64,000 bases of DNA from assembly GCF_023008585.1 (NCBI RefSeq), contig NZ_CP095390.1, positions 372,001 to 436,000 of the forward strand, written 5' to 3'. The translations under genes and the position numbers were made by a program. Under the pieces are notes generated by a model. The model ran no database searches and was not told the origin of the DNA. It saw only the letters and a list, made by a program, of their open reading frames with translations. This document shows, piece after piece, positions 8,174 through 17,525 of this stretch (positions are counted from its first letter, which is position 1; each line of letters opens with the position of its first letter). Source of the stretch: Natribaculum breve (GTDB lineage Archaea > Halobacteriota > Halobacteria > Halobacteriales > Natrialbaceae).

Positions 8174-9082
8174 GAGTACCTCGAGTTCCTCGAGTCGATC
8201 CCGAAGGGCCGCCTGCTCGTCGTCGGTCATGGTCCGCAGGGGGCTTCGCAGCGGGCCGGCGTCGAAGCCGCGCAACTCGAGGGCGCTTTTGACCCCCGAC
8301 ATGTAGCCGCCGCCGGACTTGAACGCGTCACGGACCGCGAACGTTCGACTCTGGAGTTCGCGAGCGCGCTCTTCGTCGCCGCCGTCGTACGCCTCGTAGA
8401 GGTCGACGACGAGTTCCGGGACGGCGTTCGCGACGGCGCTGACCATCCCCGAACAGCCGATCTCGAGGCCGGTGAAACAAAGCGAGTCAGACCCCGCGAG
8501 GAAGGTCATGTCGGGGTGGGCGTCGATCGCCTGTGCGAGCCACGGGACGTCCTTGCTCGAGTCTTTCAGCCCGACGACGTTGTCGATGGCGGCGAGTTCG
8601 TCGAGCGTCGACAGGGGGATCGCGTTGCCGGTTCGGCTCGGGATGTGGTAGACGTAGACCGGGAGGGAGACCGCGTCGGCGACCCGGCGGTAGTGCTCGA
8701 GGTAGGCCTCGTCGTCTAACGGGTAGTAGTAGGGCGTGACGACGACGACGCCGTCCGCGCCGACGGCTTCGGCGTGTTCGGCGCGGGCGACGGTCCGGCG
8801 GGTGCTCGGTGCACCGACGCCGGCGATGACGGGGACCTCGTCGCCGACTTCGTCGACGACGGCCTCGACGACGCGGTCGCGCTCGTCGTCGGTCAGCAGC
8901 GCGAACTCGCCGTTGGTTCCGAGCGGGAAGACGCCGTGGACGCCGCGGTCGACGACGAACCGGGCGTGGGCCGCCGTCTGCTCGTAGTCGACTGACTCGT
9001 CTTCTGCGAACGCGGTGACGGTCGGCGGAACGACGCCGTGAAGCGAGAGGGGATCGGCTTCCCCGGGGTCGTGGTAGGCCAT
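8171..9082 (-). CDS. dihydrodipicolinate synthase/N-acetylneuraminate lyase family aldolase
   Basis: A 303-residue TIM-barrel aldolase. GTNGEF is the family carboxylate-binding motif, VTPYYYPL carries the active-site tyrosine and VGLKDSS holds the Schiff-base lysine. Members make or cleave 2-keto acids, such as DHDPS, KDG aldolase or sialate lyase, and sequence alone does not decide which. No lysine-pathway genes are adjacent, so a sugar-acid substrate is as likely as DHDPS activity. The ATG at 9082 is favoured by a TTTATAC box about 27 nt upstream. Confidence 0.85.
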   Translation of the reverse strand: MAYHDPGEADPLSLHGVVPPTVTAFAEDESVDYEQTAAHARFVVDRGVHGVFPLGTNGEFALLTDDERDRVVEAVVDEVGDEVPVIAGVGAPSTRRTVARAEHAEAVGADGVVVVTPYYYPLDDEAYLEHYRRVADAVSLPVYVYHIPSRTGNAIPLSTLDELAAIDNVVGLKDSSKDVPWLAQAIDAHPDMTFLAGSDSLCFTGLEIGCSGMVSAVANAVPELVVDLYEAYDGGDEERARELQSRTFAVRDAFKSGGGYMSGVKSALELRGFDAGPLRSPLRTMTDDEQAALRDRLEELEVL

Positions 9083-9197
9083 GTCGGGTCTTGCGTCGGT
9101 ACTGGTATAAACACCCACGGTCGAATGGGCGGCGATTCTCGCGATCGACCGACGGGCCCTCGAGCGGCCGCGTCGGCGCGCGTCGCCGATCGGCTCG

Positions 9198-9872
9198 TCA
9201 GTGGGCCGGTTCGGGCGTCGGATCGTCGAGTTGCTCGCCGGCGAGCACCTTGTTCGCGCGTCGCAGCCGTTCGGACAGCGCCTGGTGGGAGATCCCCAGT
9301 TCGTCGGCGAGGTCCTCGAGCGAGATCTGCCGCGGAACGTCGTAGTAACCGCGCCTGTAGGCCTCGCTGATCGCCTCCTCCTGGGCCTCGGTCAGCGCCG
9401 CACTCACCTCGAGGTCAGAGTCGCGCCCGGCGTCGACCATCCGCTTGACGTCGATGCGGACGCCAAGGTCCTCGAGGTCGGCGACCGCACTCGAGAGCGA
9501 ATCCCGGTCGGGAAACAGCAGCCGAAGCGTCCAGCGACCCGACGAACACTGCGCGTCGAGGACCGTTCCGTCGTGCTCGAAGACGATTCGACAGCGGTCG
9601 GTGACGACGTCGGCGTACTCGAGTCGATACAGCCACTCCTGCTGGCTCGGGTCCTCGAGCAGTCGCGTGAACGTCTCGACCGAGGGGTCGACCTCGAGGA
9701 CGGCCTCGAGGTCGTCGACGTCGACGCCGCCGATCCAGACCAGCGGTATCGGTCGCAACGGCCCTTCGGCGACGACGCTTTCGACGCGCAACTCGGCGTC
9801 CGGAAGCGAGGTGATCGTCTCCTCGAGTGCGAGGTCCGACGCTGACAGCGTGATCTCTGCGACGGTCGTCAC
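9198..9872 (-). CDS. Bat/HTH-10-type transcriptional regulator
   Basis: A 224-residue haloarchaeal regulator. The N-terminal 150 residues form a sensor-like beta-rich domain, and the C-terminal HTH of the bacterio-opsin-activator (HTH_10) class is visible in GYYDVPRQISLEDLADELG followed by ISHQALSERLRRA. The target is unknown. The GTG start overlaps the stop of a 28-codon upstream reading frame (GTGA), which argues for coupled translation. A bacteriorhodopsin gene lies 29 kb away, but the family is large and no link should be assumed. Confidence 0.85.
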   Translation of the reverse strand: MTTVAEITLSASDLALEETITSLPDAELRVESVVAEGPLRPIPLVWIGGVDVDDLEAVLEVDPSVETFTRLLEDPSQQEWLYRLEYADVVTDRCRIVFEHDGTVLDAQCSSGRWTLRLLFPDRDSLSSAVADLEDLGVRIDVKRMVDAGRDSDLEVSAALTEAQEEAISEAYRRGYYDVPRQISLEDLADELGISHQALSERLRRANKVLAGEQLDDPTPEPAH

Positions 9873-9955
9873 AGTAACTCACCCCCTCGGGTGGCGTCTG
9901 TGAGTCGGTCGCGGGCGGTGCGACTGTCTACGGGCGTGGATACGTGAAATTGCAT
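9869..9955 (-). CDS. 28-residue upstream reading frame coupled to the HTH regulator
   Basis: An ATG at 9955 opens a 28-codon frame that begins MQFHVSTPVDSRTARDRL and ends GGELL. Its TGA overlaps the GTG of the regulator by three bases (GTGA). The spacing and the tidy coding look suggest a small conserved protein or a leader controlling regulator translation. No function can be assigned, and it could be fortuitous. The interval 9956-10205 upstream holds no other gene that I can support. Confidence 0.45.
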   Translation of the reverse strand: MQFHVSTPVDSRTARDRLTDATRGGELL

Positions 9956-10234
9956 GGTTCGTGGGGACGGTGTGGTACAGTACGGTGGTTCGGCCTCGGG
10001 TCCGCGGGTGGTGTGGGTCAGAAAAAACGGCCATCCCGATGGACCGTCGGCGGGTACGCCACGGTTGGCCATCGACGGCATTGGCCTCCCGGCCTGTTTG
10101 TTCCGACCGCTTAAGTGCCGACCGAGAGGTGAGATCGTCCGAACGACCGCGAGCGCGCTTCGAACCTGCTTTTTGCCAGCTTTCGGACGAGATCGAACCC
10201 AACGTTTTTGACGATTTCGGTCGCCAGGCGACGT

Positions 10235-10765
10235 ATGCACGTCACCAGACGGGACTTCCTCGTCGGCGGTGGGCTGTGGACCGTCGGAATCGCGGGCTGT
10301 CTCGACGATACCGGCGAGGACGACGGTGAGCAGCCGACCGACGGCCAGCCGAACGACTCGGATGCCGGCGACTCGACGGCTTCGGACGAAACGGACCTCG
10401 ACCTCCGCGAAGCGAACGTCACCGCCGTCGCCGTCGAGCAAAACGGCGACGGATACCGGTTCGACGTCACGCTGTACCACGACGACGACGGCGAGGACGG
10501 CTACGCGAACTGGTGGCAAGTCGAGACGCTCGAGGGGGACCGGCTGGGACGGCGGGAGCTCGCCCACGCCCACGGAACGCGGGAGTTCACCCGATCTGCG
10601 ACCGTTTCGGTTCCGTCGGACGTGACCTGCGTCGTGGTCCGGGGACACGACCAGACCCACGGCTACGGCGGCCAGGCGATGCTCGTGACCCTCGAGACCG
10701 GCGCGACGCGGGCGGTCCGACAGGGAAGCGAGAACCAGTCGTTCGAGACGGCCGAGTGTCCCTAA
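10235..10765 (+). CDS. Tat-exported lipoprotein of unknown function
   Basis: A 176-residue protein starting MHVTRRDFLVGGG with a twin-arginine motif and the lipobox GIAGC, so it is predicted to be exported folded and lipid-anchored. A long acidic linker (about residues 28-60, rich in Asp, Glu, Ser and Thr) leads to a beta-rich globular domain of about 110 residues with no recognised motif. The ATG at 10235 has GTTTTTG about 27-30 nt upstream. The stop codon TAA begins the palindrome at 10763. Confidence 0.75.
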   Translation: MHVTRRDFLVGGGLWTVGIAGCLDDTGEDDGEQPTDGQPNDSDAGDSTASDETDLDLREANVTAVAVEQNGDGYRFDVTLYHDDDGEDGYANWWQVETLEGDRLGRRELAHAHGTREFTRSATVSVPSDVTCVVVRGHDQTHGYGGQAMLVTLETGATRAVRQGSENQSFETAECP

Positions 10766-10877
10766 TACTACCCGACAACGGCCAGTGAGTACTCGATCGC
10801 GTCTCGACGGCTGTCGGCAGCGACGACAGCGTCTCGAGTGCGACCGACGGTTGCACCGTGTTGTCCGGCAGTATAAT
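10763..10877. repeat. nested palindrome at a gene 3' end (ATACT type, copy 1)
   Basis: The left arm AATACTACCCGACAAC starts within the TAA stop of the lipoprotein gene. The right arm GTTGTCCGGCAGTATA is at 10860-10875. The arms match at 12 of 14 core positions. Inside are further self-complementary pieces, such as GCTGTCG opposite CGACAGC. The core TACTnCCnGAC recurs at 26.4, 53.3 and possibly 58.6 kb. Confidence 0.65.
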
Positions 10878-10957
10878 TCCTCCGGGCGATGCCGTCGCGA
10901 TCGTCGTGTCTGTTTCGGCACCGCAATTGACATAGCTGCTCTCGTGTATCAACCACC

Positions 10958-12355
10958 ATGGTACACGCACTCATTGTCGGTGCATACGGGAGTGCTGGCG
11001 TCGCCGCGGCCGACGCGCTCGCGGATACGCGTGACGTCGACCGGTTGACGCTCGTCGACGACGGAGAGCCCGGCGGTGGGCTGTGTATCCTCAGAGGGTG
11101 TATGCCCTCGAAGGAACTTCTCTCGGCGGCGAGCCACCGATACCAGGTGCGCCACGACGACCGTCTCGAGGGTGATCCCACGCTGGCTCTCGAGACGGTG
11201 ATCGAGACGAAAGACGAGCACATCTCCAACTTCGCAGCACACCGTCGCGGCGCGGTGAACATGCTCACCGATGCGGACCACGTCGAATTCGTCCACGGGA
11301 CTGCCCGGTTCGTCGGCGATCGCGTCGTCGACGTCGACGGGCGACGAATCGAGGCCGACTACGTCGTCGTCGCGACCGGGTCGTCGGTCACCGTCCCCGA
11401 CCTCCCCGGCATCGACGACGTGACGTACGCGACCAGCGTCGACGTTCTCGAGGCGACGGAGTTCCCCGACTCCGGCGTCGTGATGGGGTTCGGATACGTC
11501 GGTCTCGAACTCGTGGCGTACCTCCGGGAGGCCGGCGTCGAGGCGCTCACCGTGATCGAACACGACGACCGCCCGCTCGACGAGGCGGATCCCGAGTTCG
11601 GCGACGCACTGCTCGAGGTCTACCGCGACGAGTTCGGGATCGACGTGCTGACGAACGCGTACGAAAAGCGGGTCGAACCCACCGACGACGGCGGCGTTCG
11701 CCTGTTCGTCGAGGACGACGGCGGCGAGCACGCGATCGAGGCCGACCGGCTCTTTACGTTCACCGGTCGGAAACCCACGCTGGAGTCGCTCGCACTCGAG
11801 AACACTTCCATCGAGCCCGGGCGAGGGTGGGTGCGGGACACGATGCAGGCCCGGGCCGACGACCGCGTGTTCGTGATCGGTGACGTAAACGGCCGTGAGC
11901 CGATCCTTCACGTCGCCAAGGAGGAGGGATTCCTGGCGGCGGAGAACGTCCGTCGCCACGTCGCTGGCGAGGACCTCGCGCGATACGACCCGACGCCACA
12001 CCACGTCGTGTTCTCTGGCGTCGGCGTCTACCCGTACGCACGCGTCGGTCACACCGAACGCTCGGCGGCGGACGCCGGGATCGAGTACGTGACGGCGACC
12101 CGGGAGGCCTCGAGTGACGGGGTCTTCGAGACGAAAGCGACGCCCCACGGTCTCGCAAAACTGGTCGTCGACGCCGACGACGGTACCGTGCTCGGCTACC
12201 AGGGGTTCCACTATCACGCCGACGTGATGGCGAAGACGCTGCAGGTGGTCGTCGAGAACGAACTGTCCGTCGACGACGTCCCGGATCGTGCCTATCACCC
12301 GACGACGCCGGAAATCGTCGACGGGCTCGTCCGCGAGGCGAAAACGGAACTGTGA
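10958..12355 (+). CDS. dihydrolipoamide dehydrogenase-like FAD/NAD(P) oxidoreductase
   Basis: A 465-residue class I pyridine-nucleotide-disulfide oxidoreductase. The redox-active pair is in CILRGCMPSKE (Cys43 and Cys48), the second Rossmann motif is GFGYVGLEL, and the C-terminal interface carries HPTTPE, matching the family's catalytic His-Glu pair. The N-terminal dinucleotide motif is unusual (VGAYGSAGVAAAD). It may reduce lipoamide, mercuric ion, glutathione-like thiols or another disulfide. No 2-oxoacid dehydrogenase genes are adjacent, so the substrate is open. Confidence 0.85.
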   Translation: MVHALIVGAYGSAGVAAADALADTRDVDRLTLVDDGEPGGGLCILRGCMPSKELLSAASHRYQVRHDDRLEGDPTLALETVIETKDEHISNFAAHRRGAVNMLTDADHVEFVHGTARFVGDRVVDVDGRRIEADYVVVATGSSVTVPDLPGIDDVTYATSVDVLEATEFPDSGVVMGFGYVGLELVAYLREAGVEALTVIEHDDRPLDEADPEFGDALLEVYRDEFGIDVLTNAYEKRVEPTDDGGVRLFVEDDGGEHAIEADRLFTFTGRKPTLESLALENTSIEPGRGWVRDTMQARADDRVFVIGDVNGREPILHVAKEEGFLAAENVRRHVAGEDLARYDPTPHHVVFSGVGVYPYARVGHTERSAADAGIEYVTATREASSDGVFETKATPHGLAKLVVDADDGTVLGYQGFHYHADVMAKTLQVVVENELSVDDVPDRAYHPTTPEIVDGLVREAKTEL

Positions 12356-12389
12356 ACAGACTTACGCCGCTTGCGCCCCTCCCTCGAGT

Positions 12390-12509
12390 ATGGACGACGA
12401 ACAGAACGACGACCCCGACCGACCCTACGAGTGTGGCGTCTGTGGCGAACGGTTCGAGTCCGAAGACGAACTCGAACGGCACGTCCACGACGTCGGACTC
12501 GTGGACTGA
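12390..12509 (+). CDS. 39-residue C2H2-type zinc finger microprotein
   Basis: A tiny acidic protein (starts MDDEQNDD) with a single zinc-finger pattern: CGVCGERF, then two histidines in ELERHVHDVG. Small zinc-finger proteins of this size are abundant in haloarchaea. The ATG at 12390 has a CTTACG box 29 nt upstream. It converges on the HAD gene at 12542 with a small GC hairpin (CGCGAC/GTCGCG) between them. Confidence 0.7.
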   Translation: MDDEQNDDPDRPYECGVCGERFESEDELERHVHDVGLVD

Positions 12510-12541
12510 TACACGCGACGGGTCGTCGCGACGCCGGAGCG

Positions 12542-13789
12542 CTACTGCCCGAGGCGTGCGAAGCGGTTGAGCGCGTAGATCGTTCGCAGGACGTCGACGC
12601 TCTTGCCGCGGTCGAAGACGAGTTCGTCGGTGTGGATGACGTGGTCGAGCGTCTCGCGCGAGGCGTGTTCCGGTGCGGCGGCGATGCCCGCGTCGTTCTC
12701 GGCGGCCCACTGCATCACGCGCAGGTCGCTCTTGGAGTCGCCCATCACCAGCGCGAACGGGTCGTCGACGCCCAGCACGTCCAGCGCCCGCTCGACGCCG
12801 ACGACCTTGTTCAGCTCGAGGCTGCCGATCTCGGCGGCGTCGGCCTCGTAGTAGGCGACGTCGATCCGCTCGAGGACGGCCTCGAGGTCGTCGGGGACCT
12901 CGGCCGGGGACGCCTCGGGATAGGCCCCTTCCTGCTCGAGGACGCCCCTGATCTCGGGGTCCTGGTCGGCGTAGAACGCACGGGTCCAGGCGACGGCCTC
13001 GTCGGTCTCGACCTCGACGGCGGTGGCGACCGCGTCGGCCAGCAGATCGACGAGGTAGACCAGCGCCTCGTCGATGATCTCCCGTGCGCGTCCGGAGCCC
13101 GTCTCGTAGTTGGGCTTCATCGTGACGTTGAACTCGTTGCCCTGCAGGTGACACCCACGCCGGAGGTCTTCCGGGGCTTCGGGCAAGACGCGAGAGCGGA
13201 CGTCGTCGAAGACGTCGCGAATGTCGCCCTCGAGGTCCTCGTAGAGCAGTTGCTTCGTGTCCGCGCCGTGGCCCGGCGTGAACACGCCCGTCCCCGCCTC
13301 GTAGACGATCGAGAGCTCTCCGGAGTGGACGATCTCGCTGCCGAGTCCCTGGATGGCAAAGCCCTTGACGTTCTCGAGGGTCTGTCCGGTACAGATGACG
13401 ATCGGGACGCCAGCCTCGTGAAACTCCGTGAGGATGTGGAGCGTCTCGCGGGGGATCTCGTTGTCCGTCCCGCCAGCAGAGCGCAGCGTCTCGTCGACGT
13501 CTAACACGAGGACGTTCACCGGGCGACCGTACTTCGCCTCGAGGTCGAGCGCGGTGAACGCCTGATCGCGCGTCGTGCGAGCGGCGACCTCCGCGAAGGT
13601 CTCGCCTGCCGCGAACTCGCTTCGGATCTCGTCTTTCCGGCGTTCGAGTTCCTCGCTCGCGCTCTGCCAGTGCTCGAGTGCGACCCGGGAGTCGATCGCC
13701 GGGAAGACGTCGACGAACTCCTGGTACTCCCGAAGCCGCTGGGTGTCGAACTCGTCGTAGAGCCGGTAGACGAGGTCGTATCGTTCCAT
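12542..13789 (-). CDS. large HAD-superfamily hydrolase
   Basis: A 415-residue HAD protein. A helical N-terminal region of about 85 residues precedes motif I (LVLDVDETLRS), motif II follows at IVICTGQT, and motif IV is LVMGDSKSD in a Cof/sucrose-phosphatase-like arrangement. The insert between suggests a sugar-phosphate or other small phosphoester substrate. It is divergent from the glucose dehydrogenase gene with 137 bp between the starts, so the two may share regulation; this is inference. Confidence 0.8.
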   Translation of the reverse strand: MERYDLVYRLYDEFDTQRLREYQEFVDVFPAIDSRVALEHWQSASEELERRKDEIRSEFAAGETFAEVAARTTRDQAFTALDLEAKYGRPVNVLVLDVDETLRSAGGTDNEIPRETLHILTEFHEAGVPIVICTGQTLENVKGFAIQGLGSEIVHSGELSIVYEAGTGVFTPGHGADTKQLLYEDLEGDIRDVFDDVRSRVLPEAPEDLRRGCHLQGNEFNVTMKPNYETGSGRAREIIDEALVYLVDLLADAVATAVEVETDEAVAWTRAFYADQDPEIRGVLEQEGAYPEASPAEVPDDLEAVLERIDVAYYEADAAEIGSLELNKVVGVERALDVLGVDDPFALVMGDSKSDLRVMQWAAENDAGIAAAPEHASRETLDHVIHTDELVFDRGKSVDVLRTIYALNRFARLGQ

Positions 13790-13926
13790 AGCACGAACAC
13801 CGAAGGGCAGGACGATAATCGTTTTCCGTCTCGGTCCCGCTTTCCAGCGCGTTCGCGTTCGCCGATACAGACAATTTTACTCAATAAAGAATAAATCTTT
13901 AACCCTCTGGCCCCAACCGACACGGT

Positions 13927-15018
13927 ATGAACGTGATCGCAGTCGAACCAGGGTCGGGCGAACCCACGATACTCGAGAAGCCCGTCCCCGAACCAGCGCC
14001 GGGCGAGGCCCTCGTCCGGACGCTTCGCGTCGGCGTCGACGGCACCGACCGCGAAGTGATCGAGGGACGCCACGGCGACGTCCCCGAGGGCGACGACCAC
14101 CTCGTGCTGGGACACGAGGCCGTCGGCGTGGTCGAAGACGCGAACGGGACCGACCTCGAGGAGGGGGCGGTCGTCGTACCGACGGTTCGGCGGCCCCTGG
14201 ACGGGCCGACCGAGCACTTCGAGCGCGGCCAGCCGGACATGGCCCCAGAGGGCGAGTACGTCGAACGTGGCATCGTCGGTGCCCACGGCTTCATGGCCGA
14301 GTACTTCACCAGCCCCGCCGAGTACCTCGTTTCGATCCCCGAGGAACTCGCACCGCTTGGCTTCCTCGTCGAACCCATCAGCATCTCGGAGAAGGCCATC
14401 GAGCACGCCTACGCCGCCCGCTCGGCGTTCGACTGGCGGCCCGAATCCGCGCTCGTCCTCGGGAACGGTTCGCTCGGACTGCTGACGCTGGCGATGTTCG
14501 AGGAGGTCCTCGGGTACGACCGCACCTACTGTCTCGGCCGGCGACACAGGCCGGACCCGACGATCGACATCATCGAGAACCTGGGCGCGACGTACGTCGA
14601 CTCGAGGGAGACGCCGGTCTCGCAGGTCGCCGACGCATACGAGGGGATGGACGTCGTCTACGAGGCGACGGGGTACGCGAAACACGCCTTCGAGACGATC
14701 GACGCGCTCGCCCCCAACGGCGTCGGCGCGTTGCTCGGCGTCCCCGGCGACTGGACGTTCGAGGTCGACGGCGGCCAACTCCACCGGGAACTCGTCTTGC
14801 AGAACAAGGCGCTGGTCGGCAGCGTCAACTCCCACCGCGGCCACTTCGAGTCGGCCGTCGAGACGCTCGCAGCCCTGCCGACGTGGTTCACCGACGACCT
14901 CGTGACCGGCGTCTACGGCCTCGAGGAGTTCGAGCGGGCGTTCTCGCTCGACGAGGGGACGACGTTTGCGGACGACGACACGACTATAAAAACGGCGGTC
15001 GAATTCACGTCCATATGA
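13927..15018 (+). CDS. gdh: glucose 1-dehydrogenase
   Basis: A 363-residue haloarchaeal glucose dehydrogenase of the MDR family, starting the semiphosphorylative Entner-Doudoroff route by oxidising glucose to gluconolactone. Typical features are VGVDGTDREVIEG, the zinc ligand region VLGHEAVG, FLVEPISISEKA and the cofactor motif GNGSLGLLT. An AT-rich promoter (AATAAATCTTTAAC) lies 25-45 nt upstream. The TGA overlaps the ATG of the GfcR-like regulator, giving a coupled pair. Confidence 0.93.
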   Translation: MNVIAVEPGSGEPTILEKPVPEPAPGEALVRTLRVGVDGTDREVIEGRHGDVPEGDDHLVLGHEAVGVVEDANGTDLEEGAVVVPTVRRPLDGPTEHFERGQPDMAPEGEYVERGIVGAHGFMAEYFTSPAEYLVSIPEELAPLGFLVEPISISEKAIEHAYAARSAFDWRPESALVLGNGSLGLLTLAMFEEVLGYDRTYCLGRRHRPDPTIDIIENLGATYVDSRETPVSQVADAYEGMDVVYEATGYAKHAFETIDALAPNGVGALLGVPGDWTFEVDGGQLHRELVLQNKALVGSVNSHRGHFESAVETLAALPTWFTDDLVTGVYGLEEFERAFSLDEGTTFADDDTTIKTAVEFTSI

Positions 15019-15650
15019 AAAACGTCGACGACCTGATCGAGAGTGCGGCGGAACTCGCGGATCGCGGCCTCTCGAAGGGCGAGATTGCGGACGAACTGAA
15101 CGTCTCCCGGGAGACTGCGAGCTGGCTCGTCGAGCGCAGCGGCGCGGCGACCCAGGCACAGAACCGATCGGCGACCGGCGGCCCACAGGACATCCACGTC
15201 GACTGGTCGGCCGTCGGCCGGGACAGCAAGCGGATGGGCGCGATCGCGGAAGCGATGGCAGACCTCCTGGCGAAACACGGCGAGGACGTCGACCTCACCG
15301 TCGGCATCGAGAAAGCCGGCGGCCCGATCGCGACCCTCGTCGCCCGCGAACTCGAGACCGACCTCTCGACGTACACCCCCTCGAAACACCAGTGGGAGGA
15401 AGGCGACATCGAGGAACTCGGCGGTACCTTCTCGCGGAACTTCGCCGGCATCCGCGACCGCGAGTGCTACGTCGTCGACGACACCATCACCAGCGGGACG
15501 ACAATGCGCGAGACGATCCAGGCGATCCGCTCCGAGGGCGGCGAGCCGCTTGCCTGCGTTGTCCTCGCGGACAAACAGGGTCTCGACGAACTCGAGGGCG
15601 TCCCCGTCTACTCGCTGTTGCAGGTCATCAGCGTCGGCAAAGAAGAGTAG
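15015..15650 (+). CDS. gfcR: PyrE-like transcriptional regulator GfcR
   Basis: A 211-residue protein with an N-terminal HTH (GLSKGEIADELNVSRETASW, about residues 18-38) and a phosphoribosyltransferase-like domain whose PRPP-binding loop reads VVDDTITSGTT. This is the architecture of GfcR, the regulator of glucose and fructose catabolic genes in Haloferax and relatives. Four-base overlap with gdh (ATGA) supports co-expression and autoregulation of the pathway. Confidence 0.88.
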   Translation: MKNVDDLIESAAELADRGLSKGEIADELNVSRETASWLVERSGAATQAQNRSATGGPQDIHVDWSAVGRDSKRMGAIAEAMADLLAKHGEDVDLTVGIEKAGGPIATLVARELETDLSTYTPSKHQWEEGDIEELGGTFSRNFAGIRDRECYVVDDTITSGTTMRETIQAIRSEGGEPLACVVLADKQGLDELEGVPVYSLLQVISVGKEE

Positions 15651-15698
15651 CGTCGACCGCTCCCGCATTTCTATACGCTTGCGCCGCGTACTTCGACC

Positions 15699-17006
15699 GT
15701 GCTCGACACGACGCGCAGACGCGTTCTCGCGGCGACGGCGTCGCTCTCGCTTCCCGTCGCCGGCTGTCTCACCGACGGCAGCGAACCCCAGCTGGCGGAC
15801 CCCGGCGACGCGCCGGGCGACGGCCTGCCGGAGCCGGAGTGGGAGCCGGCCGAGGGGTCGCCCCACGACGCCGACGTCGCGGCGACGACCGTCGTCTCCG
15901 GCCTCGAGATTCCCTGGAGCCTCTCGTTCGCTGGCCCCGACGTCTTCCTGACCGAACGCGACGGCGGCGTCTCGCGATTCGACCGCGAGGCGGTGACCGA
16001 CCGGGACGGACTCGAGCCAGCCGACGCCGAGGTCGTCCTCGCTCGCGACGACCTCCCAGATCAGGCGGCTCACGGCGAAGGCGGCACCCTCGGCGTCGCG
16101 ACCCACCCCGACTATCCAGACGTTCCCGACCTGTTCGTCTACTACACCGCCGACGACGGGGGCCTCGAGAACCGGGTGGTGCGCTACGACGTCGACGACG
16201 GCGACCTCGAGCCGATCCTCGAGGGGGTGCCGGGTGCGATGATCCACGACGGCGGCCGCCTCGCGTTCGGCCCCGACGACGCGCTGTGGGTGACGACCGG
16301 CGACGCCGACGATCCCGTGCTCGCCCAGGATCCGTCCTCGCTCGCCGGAGCCGTCCTGCGGATTACGCCCGACGGCGATCCGGCACCGGACAATCCCGAC
16401 TTCGGCGACGGGAGCGACCCGCGGACGTACACGCTCGGCCACCGCAACCCGCAGGGACTCGCGTTCACGCCGGCCGACGTGCCGATCGCCGCCGAACACG
16501 GGCCGAGCGCCCGCGACGAGGTGTCGGTCCTGCGGGCGGGCGCGAACTACGGCTGGGACGTCGTCCGCGGCGGTCCCGACGACCCGCAGTACGACGCCTA
16601 CGGCGAGTACGATGCGGTCACGCCGCCGGTCCTGAACACGGGCCCGGACGTCACGTGGGCACCCTCGGGCATCGCCTTCTACACCGCCGACGCGATTCCA
16701 GCCTGGCGACACCGCCTGTTCGTCTGTGGCCTCGCCTCGGAGACGCTGTTCGCCGTCACGCTGACCCACGAAGGCGAGGGGCCGTCGCTCGAGGACGAGG
16801 CGGTCAGATACGACGCCGACTGGCTCGACGACCGCTTTACGGCGACCGCGCACCCGCTCTACGCCGGCGAGTTCGGTCGGCTGCGCCACGTCGAACAGGG
16901 ACCGGACGGAGCGCTCTACCTGTTGACGTCGAACCGCGACGGGCGGGCGAGCGGCGAGTTCCCCCGGGACGGCGACGACCGACTGCTCCGCCTCGAACCC
17001 GCCTGA
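15699..17006 (+). CDS. PQQ-dependent sugar dehydrogenase (soluble GDH type), Tat lipoprotein, copy 1
   Basis: A 435-residue six-bladed propeller of the soluble glucose dehydrogenase/hedgehog-interacting family. It has a twin-arginine start (TTRRRVLAATA) and lipobox LPVAGC, so it is predicted to face outside. Family motifs are HGEGGTLGVATHPDY, GHRNPQGLAF and AEHGPSARDEV. A GTG start at 15699 follows a CTATACG box 28 nt upstream. A second member lies at 19912. No PQQ biosynthesis genes occur here, so PQQ use is family inference. Confidence 0.85.
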   Translation: MLDTTRRRVLAATASLSLPVAGCLTDGSEPQLADPGDAPGDGLPEPEWEPAEGSPHDADVAATTVVSGLEIPWSLSFAGPDVFLTERDGGVSRFDREAVTDRDGLEPADAEVVLARDDLPDQAAHGEGGTLGVATHPDYPDVPDLFVYYTADDGGLENRVVRYDVDDGDLEPILEGVPGAMIHDGGRLAFGPDDALWVTTGDADDPVLAQDPSSLAGAVLRITPDGDPAPDNPDFGDGSDPRTYTLGHRNPQGLAFTPADVPIAAEHGPSARDEVSVLRAGANYGWDVVRGGPDDPQYDAYGEYDAVTPPVLNTGPDVTWAPSGIAFYTADAIPAWRHRLFVCGLASETLFAVTLTHEGEGPSLEDEAVRYDADWLDDRFTATAHPLYAGEFGRLRHVEQGPDGALYLLTSNRDGRASGEFPRDGDDRLLRLEPA

Positions 17007-17057
17007 CGACCGCTCGAGGACGCAAAGTCTATCCGACGGACGCTCGTATGTGGATGC

Positions 17058-17402
17058 ATGACGTTCCAGCCAGACAGCAGCCTCGAGCAGGAGGAAGTCG
17101 ACGAGATCGTCGCGGAGGCCATCGAGACGAACGAGGTCGTTCTGTTCATGAAGGGAACCGAACTCATGCCCCAGTGTGGCTACTCCCAGCGAGCGCTCGA
17201 GTTGCTCGGCAACCACCGGACCGAGTACGAGACGGTAGACGTCCTCGAGTCCCTCGACGAGTACCGGACCGCACTCGCGGAACACAGCGGCTGGGAGACG
17301 ATCCCGCAGACGTTCGTCGACGGCGAGTTCGTCGGCGGGTCGGACGTCCTCGCCGAACTCGAGGACCGAGGCGAACTCGCGGAGACGCTCGAGACGTCGT
17401 GA
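17058..17402 (+). CDS. monothiol glutaredoxin (Grx4-like)
   Basis: A 114-residue glutaredoxin with the single-cysteine active site MPQCGYSQRAL (CGYS in place of the common CGFS), FMKGTE before it, the WETIPQTFVDG cis-proline segment and GGSDVL. CGFS-type proteins carry or transfer 2Fe-2S clusters. It stands alone between the sugar dehydrogenase and the next small protein. Confidence 0.9.
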   Translation: MTFQPDSSLEQEEVDEIVAEAIETNEVVLFMKGTELMPQCGYSQRALELLGNHRTEYETVDVLESLDEYRTALAEHSGWETIPQTFVDGEFVGGSDVLAELEDRGELAETLETS

Positions 17403-17525
17403 TCGACCGTTCTCCCCGACCGATAATTCATCCACCCCACAGGAAGGGGAATTTAACAGCAGGTCATATAAGCGACGCTCCCGTACTACGAACCAGAAGA
17501 CTGTCGCCGCACACACCTTCCCACC

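Noticed and set aside
9198..9872. Assignment of this regulator as the bacterio-opsin activator Bat
   Set aside because: It lacks the PAS and GAF domains of Bat and lies 29 kb from bop; only the HTH class is shared.
12507..12541. Stop-codon palindrome TGATACACGCG after the zinc-finger gene
   Set aside because: The stem is a different, short CGCGAC/GTCGCG hairpin between convergent genes; it fits an ordinary terminator better.
12371..13504. Long plus-strand frame opposite the large HAD gene
   Set aside because: Shadow of a gene with clear HAD motifs; no family signal of its own.
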